59,268 bases of DNA from Candidatus Omnitrophota bacterium (GCA_028712375.1 JAQTQG010000007.1:1-59268); one strand, 5' to 3'; counted from the first letter of the stretch, positions 8,198 to 16,631 are shown. Notes: generated by a model from the letters alone, not told the origin. Program-made: numbers and translations.

Positions 8198-9414
8198 TAA
8201 ATTTCACCTTTTTTAATCACTTCCGCCAGCTGCATTGCGCTTTGTTTGACCGAACGCTTCTGGTTCTGATAATCTATATGTACCAGGCCAAAACGCGGAG
8301 AAAAGCCCTTATCCCACTCAAAGTTATCAATCAATGACCAATAAATATAGCCTAAAACTTCAACCCCCCCGGCAATCGCCCGGTGCAATTGCAGCAAATG
8401 CCGGTAAATATAATCCCACCTTAAATTATCATCCTCCGTGCAAATACCGTTTTCCGTAATCAAAACCGGAAGCTTATATTTCTTCAGCGCCATCAAAAGT
8501 TTAAATAATCCTTCAGGATAGATATCCCATCCCAGGGAATTTTTAGGCAAAGGATGATGATTAAACTGGCAGGTCTGGGATAACAAGCCCCTGATCCCCC
8601 AATTATTTACATCTACCAAGTTCCGGCTGTAGTAATTGACCCCGATATAATCCAATGTTTTCCTGTGCAGGATTTTTTCAATAAAATAAAAATTATATAA
8701 TTTATCCCGTAAACATGCGGCCAGTTTATTCTTTAATGTCGGCTGGCAGATTTCAAAAGCCTGTAAATTAGCAGCAATGCCGACCATGGGTTTGGTAAGA
8801 TTTTTTTGCCGGTAGATTCCATGTATAATCCGGTAGGCTTTGATATGCGTTCCGGCTAAATTCAAGGTAACTTTAATAGTCTTAAATAAAGAATGTTCCT
8901 TAGGTGGCCAAACACCTAAAAAATAAGAGTGCGAAGAATAAACCAGCGGCTCATTAATCGTTATCCAGAATTTTACCTGGCCGGCTAATTCTCTGACCAT
9001 TCTATCCACAAAACGTAAGAAATATTTTTGCTGCTTGAATTTAGTCCAGCCGCCTTTACGGCTGAACCAAACAGGGTTAGTGAAATGATGCAAAGTGACC
9101 ACCGGTTCCAACCCCTTGCTTCTTAAATCCGCAACAACTTTACGGTAATGTTCTATTTCCGAGGCCTGAAAATTACCTTCCTGAGGTTCAATCCGGCTCC
9201 ACTCTATGGAAAAACGGTGGCAATTGTGATTAAGCTGCCGGGCAATTGTAAAATCTTCCGGGTAGAGCTCATAATGCTTACAGGCTGAATTAGAAGCTTC
9301 TTTTAAAAGATGCTCCTGTTCAGCCTGCCACCAATCGTTATAAATATTCTGGCCTTCCACCTGATGGGCTGCAGTTGCTGCCCCCCAAAGAAAGGCTTGC
9401 GGGAATTTATTCAT
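8197..9414 (-). CDS. Glycoside hydrolase family 1 (beta-glucosidase-like)
   Basis: 405 residues, slightly shorter than the usual 440-480. The N-terminal family signature FLWGAATAAHQVEG is present. The acid/base Glu155 lies in TINEP and the nucleophile Glu321 in ITENG, with the late YWSLIDNFEW block. It should hydrolyse beta-glycosides (glucoside, galactoside or phospho-glycoside; specificity not visible). No signal peptide, so cytoplasmic. Its stop overlaps the patatin gene's start (TAATG), making a two-gene unit. A -10 box lies 8 nt before ATG and no Shine-Dalgarno is present. Confidence 0.93.
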   Translation of the reverse strand: MNKFPQAFLWGAATAAHQVEGQNIYNDWWQAEQEHLLKEASNSACKHYELYPEDFTIARQLNHNCHRFSIEWSRIEPQEGNFQASEIEHYRKVVADLRSKGLEPVVTLHHFTNPVWFSRKGGWTKFKQQKYFLRFVDRMVRELAGQVKFWITINEPLVYSSHSYFLGVWPPKEHSLFKTIKVTLNLAGTHIKAYRIIHGIYRQKNLTKPMVGIAANLQAFEICQPTLKNKLAACLRDKLYNFYFIEKILHRKTLDYIGVNYYSRNLVDVNNWGIRGLLSQTCQFNHHPLPKNSLGWDIYPEGLFKLLMALKKYKLPVLITENGICTEDDNLRWDYIYRHLLQLHRAIAGGVEVLGYIYWSLIDNFEWDKGFSPRFGLVHIDYQNQKRSVKQSAMQLAEVIKKGEI

Positions 9415-9422
9415 ATGGAATT

Positions 9423-9452
9423 ATTATAGCACCGGAAAAAAGAAAATCCCAA
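9423..9452 (-). promoter_or_regulatory. Promoter of the GH1 gene with a near-zero leader
   Basis: TATAAT (9428-9423) with a weak TTGGGA (9452-9447) at 18-nt spacing. ATG follows 8 nt after the -10, predicting a 1-2 nt leader. The -35 lies inside the terminator hairpin of the preceding gene. Confidence 0.5.
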
Positions 9453-9475
9453 CATAAAATGCTGGGATTTTCTTT
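9439..9475 (-). terminator. Intrinsic terminator of the peptidoglycan-binding lipoprotein gene
   Basis: A 16-nt inverted repeat (AAAGAAAATCCCAACA against TGCTGGGATTTTCTTT, one mismatch) with a 5-nt loop and T-rich flanks. It lies 31 nt past the stop at 9506. Confidence 0.75.
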
Positions 9476-9505
9476 AAATAAAACTATACTAAATTTTAAT
9501 GCGGG

Positions 9506-9955
9506 TTATCTTTTTACCGGTTCAGCCGCTGCCTCCGAATGTCTACTCAGCATTTCCCAAGTTTTCGGGCCGACTTTGCCATCAACTTTCAGGCCGTTGG
9601 CCTTCTGGAAATCTTCGATGGCCTTTTTGCTTTTAGGACCGATCTTCCCATCAACATTGCCGGTATAAAAACCTGCATTTTTCAAAGCTGTCTGTATTTC
9701 AATACCTGTCGGTTTATAAGGGCCCTGGGGAGGTAAAGGCAAAACATCTTTGGCCGGAGTAAGCACGGTGGTATTCGTAGTCAAAATTTTTGTTTCCGGG
9801 GCTTTCATATCCGGGGCAACCTGAACGGGACCGCCAACTGCGCTTAGAGATTCCATAGTAATCGGCTGCAATTCTTCCATCTCCTGTTTCTTACCACAAC
9901 CGGATAAAGCCGCCAAAACCAGAACCACTACCCCAAGACTTAACAACCTTTTCAT
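9506..9955 (-). CDS. Lipoprotein with peptidoglycan-binding domain
   Basis: 149 residues. Signal peptide and lipobox end at Cys20 (LSGC), followed by GKKQE. A proline-rich linker leads to a PG_binding_1 domain (about residues 85-140) with the repeated pattern VDGKIGPKSKKAIEDFQ and VDGKVGPKTWEML. It probably tethers an envelope membrane to the cell wall; no catalytic domain is attached. A good AGGAG Shine-Dalgarno precedes ATG. Monocistronic: terminator downstream and repeat-rich spacer upstream. Confidence 0.9.
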   Translation of the reverse strand: MKRLLSLGVVVLVLAALSGCGKKQEMEELQPITMESLSAVGGPVQVAPDMKAPETKILTTNTTVLTPAKDVLPLPPQGPYKPTGIEIQTALKNAGFYTGNVDGKIGPKSKKAIEDFQKANGLKVDGKVGPKTWEMLSRHSEAAAEPVKR

Positions 9956-10085
9956 ACCAATCTCCTCTCTATATATAATTTATTAAATTAATATTATAAC
10001 GTTATTTGATTTTGCATTGCCGGAGTTTATTCACCTCCCTGCCGGCAGGCAAGCTTTAATAATAATTTTAGCAAAATATTAAAAT

Positions 10086-10437
10086 AAATCAAGCACCTTT
10101 AAGTTTTTATACACCGCAGTCCTTACGAGCGCCAGCGAGCAAGGGCAAGCACCTTGCTACTAACGCTACTACCGCAGTCCCCGCGAACGCTAGTGAGCGT
10201 GGACAAGCACCCTGTTAAATCAAGCACCTTTAAGTTTTTATGGTACGGAAAAACGCAAAGCGTTTTCCGTACCACTGCGAAAATTGTCTTTATTTGTATG
10301 CTCACAAACAAATAGTATTCTTCAAAAACAATTTTCTTGTCCACCGCAGTCCTTGCGAGCGCCAGCGAGCAAGGGCAAGCACCTTCCATCTAAACTTTAA
10401 CCCACCACAGTCCCCGCGAACGCTAGTGAGCGGGGAC
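10086..10437. repeat. Array of palindromic repeats (four GA/GA hairpins, long hairpin, direct repeat)
   Basis: This gene-free stretch holds GA/GA hairpins at 10119-10146, 10177-10204, 10349-10376 and 10410-10437. Each has an 8-nt outer stem beginning GTCC, GA opposite GA, a 2-bp step, and loop GCCA or GCTA. Flanks CCGCAGTCC on the left and CAAGCACC on the right recur. A perfect 25-bp direct repeat occupies 10086-10110 and 10217-10241. A long hairpin (GGTACGGAAAA against TTTTCCGTACC, inner CGC-AAA-GCG) spans 10241-10274. A looser inverted repeat GAAAATTGT / ACAATTTTC lies between 10278 and 10337. ORFs across this region are repeat artefacts. Confidence 0.85.
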
Positions 10438-10439
10438 AC

Positions 10440-11633
10440 TTACAATCTCTTTAACCCCGGAAACAAAAAATTAATTAATGTAAACAACACCAAGCATACT
10501 GAACCACACAACAAAAGCGCCATTGACACTCCCCAGGTTTGTGCCAATACTCCGGAAATTAAATTACCAAACGGTACCACTCCGGCAAAAGTAATCATAA
10601 ACAAGCTCATTACCCTGCCGCGGAATTCATTAGGCACATTAATTTGCAGCAAGGTATTTACTAAAGCAACCGGAATAACGCTTGTGCCGCCGACAAAAAT
10701 CAGAGCAAAAACAGATAAAATATAATTTCTGGATAATGAAAAAACAATTAGTGAAACTGAAAATAAAAATACCGACCAGACCAAAAGCCTGCCTTTGGAT
10801 TTAAAATCTCCCAGCCGGGCTAAACCCAAAGCGCCTGCCAAAGCGCCTATACCGGCACTCGACATCAGCACCCCCAAACCTCTTACTCCCACACTGAGTA
10901 CATGGCTGGCGAAAACCGGCATCAATATGATATAAGAAACGCCAAAAAGGCTCATCGCTGCCACCACGCTTACTAATGCCAAAATAAGGCGGTTGTTAAA
11001 AACAAAAACTAACCCTTCTTTAATATCCGCCAGCGCAGAATTATTCTTACGTACTTTGTTTTTACCAAGCTTAATATAAAAGAGCGCGATAATTACCGCT
11101 AAAAAGCTAACCCCGTTTAAATAAAAACATCCACTCATCCCGATAACCGAAATTAATACACCGGCAATCGCCGGCCCGATAATCCGTGAAGAATTAAAAG
11201 CCACGGAATTTAAAGCAATGGCGTTAAAAATATGCTCCCGGCCCGCCAGTTCTACTACTATCGACTGCCTGGCCGGGGCATCAAAAGACATAATCACGCC
11301 ATTAAACAAGGCAATGAGCATGATCTGCGCTGCGGTAATAAATTTAAACTGGGTAAGCACTGCCAATAAAAATGCCAAAAGCATAAAAGCAGCCTGAGTA
11401 AAGATCAGTATATTTCTTTTATTTACCCTGTCCGCCAGGACGCCTCCGAATAAAGAAAGTATAAATATCGGAATTGAACCTAAGAAACCGACTACTCCTA
11501 AAAGAAAAGCCGAATTAGTCAGCTGAAATACCAACCAACTTTGCGCCACAGTCTGTACCCAAGTACCCACCAAAGATACAAACATCCCCAGCCAATATAC
11601 ACGGAAATATTTTATTTTTAATGAAGAAAACAT
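10440..11633 (-). CDS. MFS transporter (MFS_3 / EntS-like exporter)
   Basis: 397 residues with about 11-12 membrane segments. The early motif GGVLADRVNKRNILIFTQ is the MFS motif A loop. TWVQTVAQSWLVFQLTNSAF is typical of the MFS_3 group that includes the enterobactin exporter EntS and many uncharacterised drug or siderophore exporters. The substrate is unknown. It starts 12 nt after the yqeY stop and lacks its own Shine-Dalgarno, so it likely depends on the upstream gene. Its stop abuts a GA/GA hairpin that may act as the 3' end. Confidence 0.9.
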   Translation of the reverse strand: MFSSLKIKYFRVYWLGMFVSLVGTWVQTVAQSWLVFQLTNSAFLLGVVGFLGSIPIFILSLFGGVLADRVNKRNILIFTQAAFMLLAFLLAVLTQFKFITAAQIMLIALFNGVIMSFDAPARQSIVVELAGREHIFNAIALNSVAFNSSRIIGPAIAGVLISVIGMSGCFYLNGVSFLAVIIALFYIKLGKNKVRKNNSALADIKEGLVFVFNNRLILALVSVVAAMSLFGVSYIILMPVFASHVLSVGVRGLGVLMSSAGIGALAGALGLARLGDFKSKGRLLVWSVFLFSVSLIVFSLSRNYILSVFALIFVGGTSVIPVALVNTLLQINVPNEFRGRVMSLFMITFAGVVPFGNLISGVLAQTWGVSMALLLCGSVCLVLFTLINFLFPGLKRL

Positions 11634-11645
11634 AATTAAACTAGA

Positions 11646-12098
11646 TTAGGAAGGAGTGTTTAGCCTTTGCCTTACTAAATCACTTACTAATTTACCATCA
11701 GCCTGCCCGGCAATTTTAACCGTTAATTCTTTCATCAGGCGGCCCATATCCTTCATGCCGCTGGCACCAGTTACCGCAATCGACTCTTCAATCAAAGCTT
11801 TAATTTTATCCTCCGATAACTCAACAGGCAAATAAGCCTTAAGGATCTGGAGTTCTTTTTTCTCTTTTTCAGCTGCTTCTGTGCGCCCACCGGCGGTAAA
11901 CTGCTCAATAGAATCCTGATGCTGCTTAACCTGCTTTTTTATGACTACCACAACTTCCGCATCATCCAGCTTATCTTTTTTCTTGGCGGTTGCCTGATTA
12001 AGCATATCCGCGCGCAAAAAACTTAAAACAGAACTTTTCAAAGTATCCCGGGCTTTCATCGCTTCTTTATAGTCATCAAATATCTTTTCCACTAACAT
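11646..12098 (-). CDS. yqeY: GatB/YqeY domain protein
   Basis: 150 residues, the full usual length. Helical N-terminal part (MLVEKIFDDYKEAMKARDTL..LRADM) and the C-terminal GatB-like tail (SGMKDMGRLMKELTVKIAGQADGKLVSDLVRQRL) are both present. The family has a tRNA-binding fold related to the GatB tail; a firm cellular role is not established. A strong AAAGGAGG Shine-Dalgarno precedes ATG. It follows the PfkB kinase by 16 nt. Confidence 0.93.
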   Translation of the reverse strand: MLVEKIFDDYKEAMKARDTLKSSVLSFLRADMLNQATAKKKDKLDDAEVVVVIKKQVKQHQDSIEQFTAGGRTEAAEKEKKELQILKAYLPVELSEDKIKALIEESIAVTGASGMKDMGRLMKELTVKIAGQADGKLVSDLVRQRLNTPS

Positions 12099-12114
12099 AA
12101 TTACCTCCTTTTAA

Positions 12115-13014
12115 TCAAAAAGAAAAACAATTCTTAAATTTAGCCAGGCGCCTCTCTAAATCGCTCCGGGTAAGCCTGCTTGTCCGGAGCAAACCAAAGT
12201 CTTCCACATTAAAAGAAGCTGCTACTGTCCCATAGGCCAGAGCTTTCTTAATCGCAAGAGAATTAACTTGACGTGTTCCGGCTAAAAACCCCATAAATCC
12301 TCCGGCAAAAGTATCGCCGGCTCCGGTAGGATCGATAACTTTTTCCACCGGATACGCCGGCAGGGAAAAAATAAATTTTTTATTATAAAACAATACCCCG
12401 TGTTCACCTTTTTTTATCAAAACCATTTTCGGCCCTAAAGAACATAGCTGCTTGGCTGCCTTAATCAAATTATTTTCGCCGCTTAAAGAACGGGCCTCCT
12501 GATCATTGGCCACATAAATATCGATACGCTTGAGCAATTTAATTAATTCTTTACGCTTAGTATTTATCCAATAATTCATGCTATCTAAACCCACTAATTT
12601 TGGAGAACGCATTTTGGTTAAAAGATGCTCCTGGATATCCGGATCAACATTGGCTAAAAATATATTTTCAATTTCACGCTGCTCTGATGAAACTTCCGGT
12701 TTAAATACCGACAATACCCCCAGCTGAGTATTGAGAGTAAGCGCGGAATTCAAATCGCCTTGATACTGGCCTTCCCATCTGAAAGTCTTACCATCGCCTA
12801 CAATTAAAGAATTAAGATTAAGCCCCTTATCCCTTAAAAAAGTAACGTGTTGGCGCGGAAAATCACTACCGACAATCGCAATTAAATTCACCTTGGTAAA
12901 AAGCCTGGCGGCCATAGAAAAATGCGCAGCAGATCCACCCAAGAGTTCCTTGCGCCTGCCAAAAGGAGTTTTTACGCTATCCAACGCTACAGTACCCAAA
13001 ACAATAATACTCAT
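12115..13014 (-). CDS. PfkB-family carbohydrate kinase
   Basis: 299 residues. N-terminal GTVALDSVKTPFGRRKELLGGSAAHFS is the PfkB substrate side, and DPTGAGDTFAGGFMG near residue 230 is the C-terminal signature with catalytic Asp and anion hole GAGD. It phosphorylates a sugar or nucleoside; ribokinase/adenosine-kinase type specificity cannot be separated by eye. AGGAAAAAAT before ATG serves as ribosome site. It leads the yqeY-MFS run. Confidence 0.92.
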   Translation of the reverse strand: MSIIVLGTVALDSVKTPFGRRKELLGGSAAHFSMAARLFTKVNLIAIVGSDFPRQHVTFLRDKGLNLNSLIVGDGKTFRWEGQYQGDLNSALTLNTQLGVLSVFKPEVSSEQREIENIFLANVDPDIQEHLLTKMRSPKLVGLDSMNYWINTKRKELIKLLKRIDIYVANDQEARSLSGENNLIKAAKQLCSLGPKMVLIKKGEHGVLFYNKKFIFSLPAYPVEKVIDPTGAGDTFAGGFMGFLAGTRQVNSLAIKKALAYGTVAASFNVEDFGLLRTSRLTRSDLERRLAKFKNCFSF

Positions 13015-13030
13015 ATTTTTTCCTCCACGT

Positions 13031-13083
13031 GGGTATGCACCCGACGCCTATTGGATTTGCGTCGGTACCCGCCAGGTGGCGGG
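13031..13083. repeat. CCAAT-loop hairpin followed by a CGCC/GGCG hairpin
   Basis: CCGACGC (13041-13047) and GCGTCGG (13059-13065) enclose an 11-nt loop that reads AAATCCAATAG on the minus strand. GGGTA (13031-13035) also pairs with TACCC (13066-13070) across a 5-nt bulge. A second hairpin CCCGCC/GGCGGG with loop AGGT lies at 13068-13083. The same plan recurs at 23.7 kb. Confidence 0.75.
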
Positions 13084-13120
13084 ACACCCGCATAAATCAA
13101 CTTAACACGGGGTGCCTCAT

Positions 13121-13891
13121 TTATTTTACGATCAACCAAAATACTAAAGCGATAATTATACGATAAACTCCAAAAAGAATAAAACTGTGTCGCTTAATAA
13201 AAATAAGTAAAAATTTAATTGAGACAATCGCCACCGTAAATGAAACAACAAATCCCACGCCAAGATAAATAAACTGGCCGTAATTAAATGCCGGTGCGCT
13301 TTTAACCAGGTCTAAAGATACTGCCGCAAGCATCGTAGGAACCGCCAGAAGAAAAGAAAACTCAACAATCGTTTTTCTTTTTAAACCAACTGCCAGCCCG
13401 CCGACAATCGTAGCGGCGGCCCGGGAAACCCCCGGGATTATCGCTACCGACTGAAATAAACCAATTATACATGCCTGCCGCAAGGAAACGGCGGATATCT
13501 CCTCCACGGCTTCTTCCTTTTGACGGTAAAACAGTTCAAAAATTATCAGAAATAACCCTCCGATAAACAATGACCAAAGCACTACTTCATTATTACCCAA
13601 CAGTTGCCTTTTAATCATTTTATACAACAGACCCCCCACCAAGGCCACAGGCAAAAAAGCCATCAATAGCTGTTTCCAAATTTTACTTATGTTAATCAAC
13701 CTTTCCCAATACACCACTACCACTGAAAGTATCGCACCTAATTGAATAGCAATTTCAAAACTTTTGATGAATTCAGATTGGTTAATCTGCAGAAGTTTTG
13801 CCGTGAGCATCAGGTGGCCGGTGGAAGAAACCGGCAGAAACTCCGTAACCCCTTCAATAATACCGAATATTAAAACATGCACCATATCCAT
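13121..13891 (-). CDS. uppP: Undecaprenyl-diphosphatase
   Basis: 256 residues, about 7-8 membrane spans, standard BacA/UppP length. The two signature regions are EGVTEFLPVSSTGHLML (residues 14-30) and PGVSRAAATIVGGLAVGL (about 153-170), holding the catalytic Glu, Ser and Arg. It recycles undecaprenyl diphosphate to the phosphate at the inner membrane for wall and O-antigen synthesis. GGGGAG lies before ATG, 15 nt after the RluA-like gene. Confidence 0.97.
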   Translation of the reverse strand: MDMVHVLIFGIIEGVTEFLPVSSTGHLMLTAKLLQINQSEFIKSFEIAIQLGAILSVVVVYWERLINISKIWKQLLMAFLPVALVGGLLYKMIKRQLLGNNEVVLWSLFIGGLFLIIFELFYRQKEEAVEEISAVSLRQACIIGLFQSVAIIPGVSRAAATIVGGLAVGLKRKTIVEFSFLLAVPTMLAAVSLDLVKSAPAFNYGQFIYLGVGFVVSFTVAIVSIKFLLIFIKRHSFILFGVYRIIIALVFWLIVK

Positions 13892-13905
13892 GAAATACTC
13901 CCCAA

Positions 13906-14529
13906 TTAATGTTCTTGCAGAAATTTCTGCATATCCTCGGGTAAAGGCGATTGAACCGCTACTGTCTTTGCAGTTTGAGGATGTTTAAATTCCAAATATT
14001 CAGCGTGCAAACAAACCCGCTTGGCCCGTAAGGCGAAATCTTTACGGAACGCAAATTTATCTTCCCCGACTAAAGGATGCTGGATATGTTTAAAATGAAT
14101 ACGTATCTGGTTGGTTCTGCCGGTGGCCGGAGAAATCTCGACCACACTATAGTTACTTTTTTCCTGGAGCACCTTGTATTTAGTAAGCGCGCTTTTTCCT
14201 TCAATCGCGGAGTTAATTACGCCCTGCGGCTTGCCTAATTTTCCGTGTGCAAAAGCAATATATCTTTTATTAATAAGCTTATTCCTGAAAGCCTCCGCCA
14301 TCTTTGTTTCGACCCCTCTGCTTTTGGCATAAATCAAAAGCCCGGAAGTCTGCCGGTCAAGGCGATGACAGGGATACAACTGGTATTTTGCTCCTTTAGA
14401 CTGGGCATCCTGATTCAAAATACTGGTTAAAGTACGCGATTCATTCTTAGGGGTAGGAACAGTTAATAACCCTGCGGGTTTATTAACTACTAACAGCCAA
14501 TCATCTTCAAAGACAATCGGAATATTCAT
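13906..14529 (-). CDS. RluA-family pseudouridine synthase
   Basis: 207 residues with no N-terminal S4 domain, so it belongs with short RluA/TruC-like enzymes. The catalytic block HRLDRQTSGLLIYAKS carries the Asp nucleophile. The late GRTNQIRIHFKHIQHPLVGEDKF block is also typical. It isomerises uridine in rRNA or tRNA; the target is unknown. Its start codon abuts the inverted-repeat element at 14530-14605, whose arm provides AAGGTG as ribosome site. Confidence 0.92.
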   Translation of the reverse strand: MNIPIVFEDDWLLVVNKPAGLLTVPTPKNESRTLTSILNQDAQSKGAKYQLYPCHRLDRQTSGLLIYAKSRGVETKMAEAFRNKLINKRYIAFAHGKLGKPQGVINSAIEGKSALTKYKVLQEKSNYSVVEISPATGRTNQIRIHFKHIQHPLVGEDKFAFRKDFALRAKRVCLHAEYLEFKHPQTAKTVAVQSPLPEDMQKFLQEH

Positions 14530-14605
14530 CCCGCACCTTATTTTTTATTGAATTTATTCAGCCGCATGACTTTAATAATTAGATAACTAGAAAGCGCGGG
14601 GTTCA
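14530..14605 (-). repeat. SD-bearing inverted-repeat element (copy 1)
   Basis: It fills the whole gap between the nadA stop and the rluA-like start. Terminal arms CCCGCACCTT and AAGCGCGGGG pair with two mismatches. The interior is clearly homologous to the element at 20280-20352 (GACTTTAATA and TAACTAGAA blocks). On the mRNA the 3' arm carries AAGGTG six bases before ATG. Confidence 0.75.
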
Positions 14606-15523
14606 TTAAATAATTTCAAGCATCCGGTCGATAGCCAGGCGCGCTTTTATCCTGATCTGGTCGGAAACCCGCACTTCATCCTTAAGCTCTTCTAAAGCCC
14701 AAAGCACTTTCTCCTGCGTTGTGCGTTTCATATTCGGGCATACCGCGCGTTCACTGGCCGAATAAAACTCCTTATCCGGATTATCCTGTTTAAGCCGGTA
14801 AAGCAAGCCGGATTCCGTACCAATGATAAACTCTTTTGCGGGATCATCTTTAACATATTTGGCCATCTGGCTGGTGGAAAGAACAACATCGGCTAAAGAC
14901 ACTACTGCTGCCAAACATTCCGGATGAACCATCACCTTGGCCCGAGGATGGAATTTCTTCTCCCGTTTTAAATCTTCAGGTAATATTTTCACATGCGTGG
15001 GGCAGAACCCATGCCAGGAAATTAATTTTCTGCCGCTTTTTTTAGAAACATAATCCGCCAGATATTTATCCGGAATAAAAATTATTTCTTTTTTATCTTT
15101 TAGCGCATTGATTACCGCTACAGCATTAGTCGAAGTACAACAATAATCCAGCTCAGCCTTAACCGCCGCCGAAGTGTTTACATACCCCACCGCTACTGCC
15201 CCGGGATGTTCTGCTTTAAGCTTCCTTAAATCCTGTGCACTCATCATGCTGGCCATGGGACAGCCGGCAGACACATCCGGCATAATTACCATCTTATCCG
15301 GAGAAAGAATGGAAGCGGTCTCCGCCATAAAATAAACCCCGCAAAAAACAATAACCCCGGCTTCAGTCTTAGCGGCAATCCGGGAAAGTTCCAGGGAATC
15401 CCCGCGGAAATCCGCAATATCCTGAACTTCCGGCAGCTGATAATTATGCGCCAGAATAATGGCGTTATGTTTTTTCTTAAGCTCCTTGATTTTAGTGATT
15501 ATTTTTTTATCTTCTTTGATCAT
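14606..15523 (-). CDS. nadA: Quinolinate synthase
   Basis: 305 residues, normal for the short NadA form. HNAIILAHNYQLPEVQDIAD and FRGDSLELSR open the protein. The three expected Fe-S cysteines are in VFCGVYFMAET, DYCCTSTNAV-type and RAVCPNMKRTT contexts. It condenses iminoaspartate with dihydroxyacetone phosphate to quinolinate for NAD synthesis, using a [4Fe-4S] cluster. It overlaps the end of mnmA by 17 nt, an operon sign. NadB and NadC are not in the window. Confidence 0.97.
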   Translation of the reverse strand: MIKEDKKIITKIKELKKKHNAIILAHNYQLPEVQDIADFRGDSLELSRIAAKTEAGVIVFCGVYFMAETASILSPDKMVIMPDVSAGCPMASMMSAQDLRKLKAEHPGAVAVGYVNTSAAVKAELDYCCTSTNAVAVINALKDKKEIIFIPDKYLADYVSKKSGRKLISWHGFCPTHVKILPEDLKREKKFHPRAKVMVHPECLAAVVSLADVVLSTSQMAKYVKDDPAKEFIIGTESGLLYRLKQDNPDKEFYSASERAVCPNMKRTTQEKVLWALEELKDEVRVSDQIRIKARLAIDRMLEII

Positions 15524-16631
15524 TTGAATTAATAACTTTTTTAATTATTCCTCCACCGATAACTGTATCTTTATCGTAAAAAACTGCAGATTGGCCGGGA
15601 GTAATCGCAAACTGGGCCTGTTTAAAAACCACTCTCTGTTGATTTTTACCCGGATAAACAGTGGCGGGTGCTTCTTTATGATTATAACGTATGCGCACTT
15701 TAATCTCAATCTTCTTTTTAGGAGGCTTGCCCAAATAATGCCCCTGATTTATAACAAATTCATTTTTACAAACTTCCTGGCGGCTGCCCAAACTTATCCG
15801 GCTGTTTCTACTATTAATTTGTGTCACATAGAGAGGATGCCCCGCGGCCACTCCCACTCCATGACGCTGGCCGATCGTATAAAACGCTATACCCTGATGC
15901 GTTCCTAAAACATTCCCATTTTTATCCACAAAATTCCCCGGCCGGATACGCCCCTGCCCTTTGGTTTTAACAAACTCGCTATATTTACCTCCGGGCAAAA
16001 AACAAATTTCCTGGCTATCCTGCTTATCCGCAACTAAAAGCCCGAAATCAGCGGCCAGCCGTCTAACTTCAGATTTATGCAGATTGCCCAAGGGAAAAAT
16101 TACACGTTTAAGCTGCCTTTGAGTTAAACGATAGAGAAAATAAGACTGGTCCTTTTGAAGGTCTTTGGCTTTCTTAAGCAGAAAGCCTTCCGGAGATTTT
16201 ACAATTCTCGCATAATGGCCGGTAGCCAAAAGTGGCACCCCGAGATTAACCGCTTTTTTGAGTAAAATACCGAATTTTATAAATTGATTGCAGCGGACAC
16301 AAGGGTTAGGAGTGCGCCCGCTAAGATACTCCTGGTAAAAATTCTGAATTACTTCCCGGTAAAAATCCCGATTAAGATTTAGAATATAATGCCGGATCCC
16401 TAATTTATGGCAAACCCGGCGCGCATCTTCAATTCCAACCAGGCCACAACAGCTGGGTTTACGGGTTTCAAGTTCCGAAGGATTCCCGCCGAAAGCGGAT
16501 CCGCCTGCGGCGGAAAAACACATCGTTAAACCAATCACTTCATAACCCTGCTCTTTCAGCAAGGCAGCGGCTACAGAAGAATCAACTCCTCCGCTCATCG
16601 CGACTACTACGCGTTTTTTAGTATTTTTCAT
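15507..16631 (-). CDS. mnmA: tRNA-specific 2-thiouridylase
   Basis: 374 residues. The PP-loop VAMSGGVDSSVAAALLKEQG opens the protein. The catalytic cysteines are in PNPCVRCN and SQEICFLPGG. The C-terminal beta-barrel (IKVRIRYNHKEAPATVYP) binds tRNA. It makes 2-thiouridine at wobble position 34 using sulfur relayed from a cysteine desulfurase such as the IscS/NifS at 21.4 kb. An insertion of small polar residues after Met38 is unremarkable. No Shine-Dalgarno is obvious. Confidence 0.97.
   Translation of the reverse strand: MKNTKKRVVVAMSGGVDSSVAAALLKEQGYEVIGLTMCFSAAGGSAFGGNPSELETRKPSCCGLVGIEDARRVCHKLGIRHYILNLNRDFYREVIQNFYQEYLSGRTPNPCVRCNQFIKFGILLKKAVNLGVPLLATGHYARIVKSPEGFLLKKAKDLQKDQSYFLYRLTQRQLKRVIFPLGNLHKSEVRRLAADFGLLVADKQDSQEICFLPGGKYSEFVKTKGQGRIRPGNFVDKNGNVLGTHQGIAFYTIGQRHGVGVAAGHPLYVTQINSRNSRISLGSRQEVCKNEFVINQGHYLGKPPKKKIEIKVRIRYNHKEAPATVYPGKNQQRVVFKQAQFAITPGQSAVFYDKDTVIGGGIIKKVINSNDQRR

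Noticed and set aside
10086-10437. CRISPR array
   Set aside because: Repeats are palindromes of unequal spacing with recurring flanks, not equal spacers, and no cas genes are present.
10123-10725. ORFs of 88 and 161 codons across the repeat array
   Set aside because: They consist of the palindromic repeats and antisense of the MFS gene; no ribosome site and no protein-like pattern.
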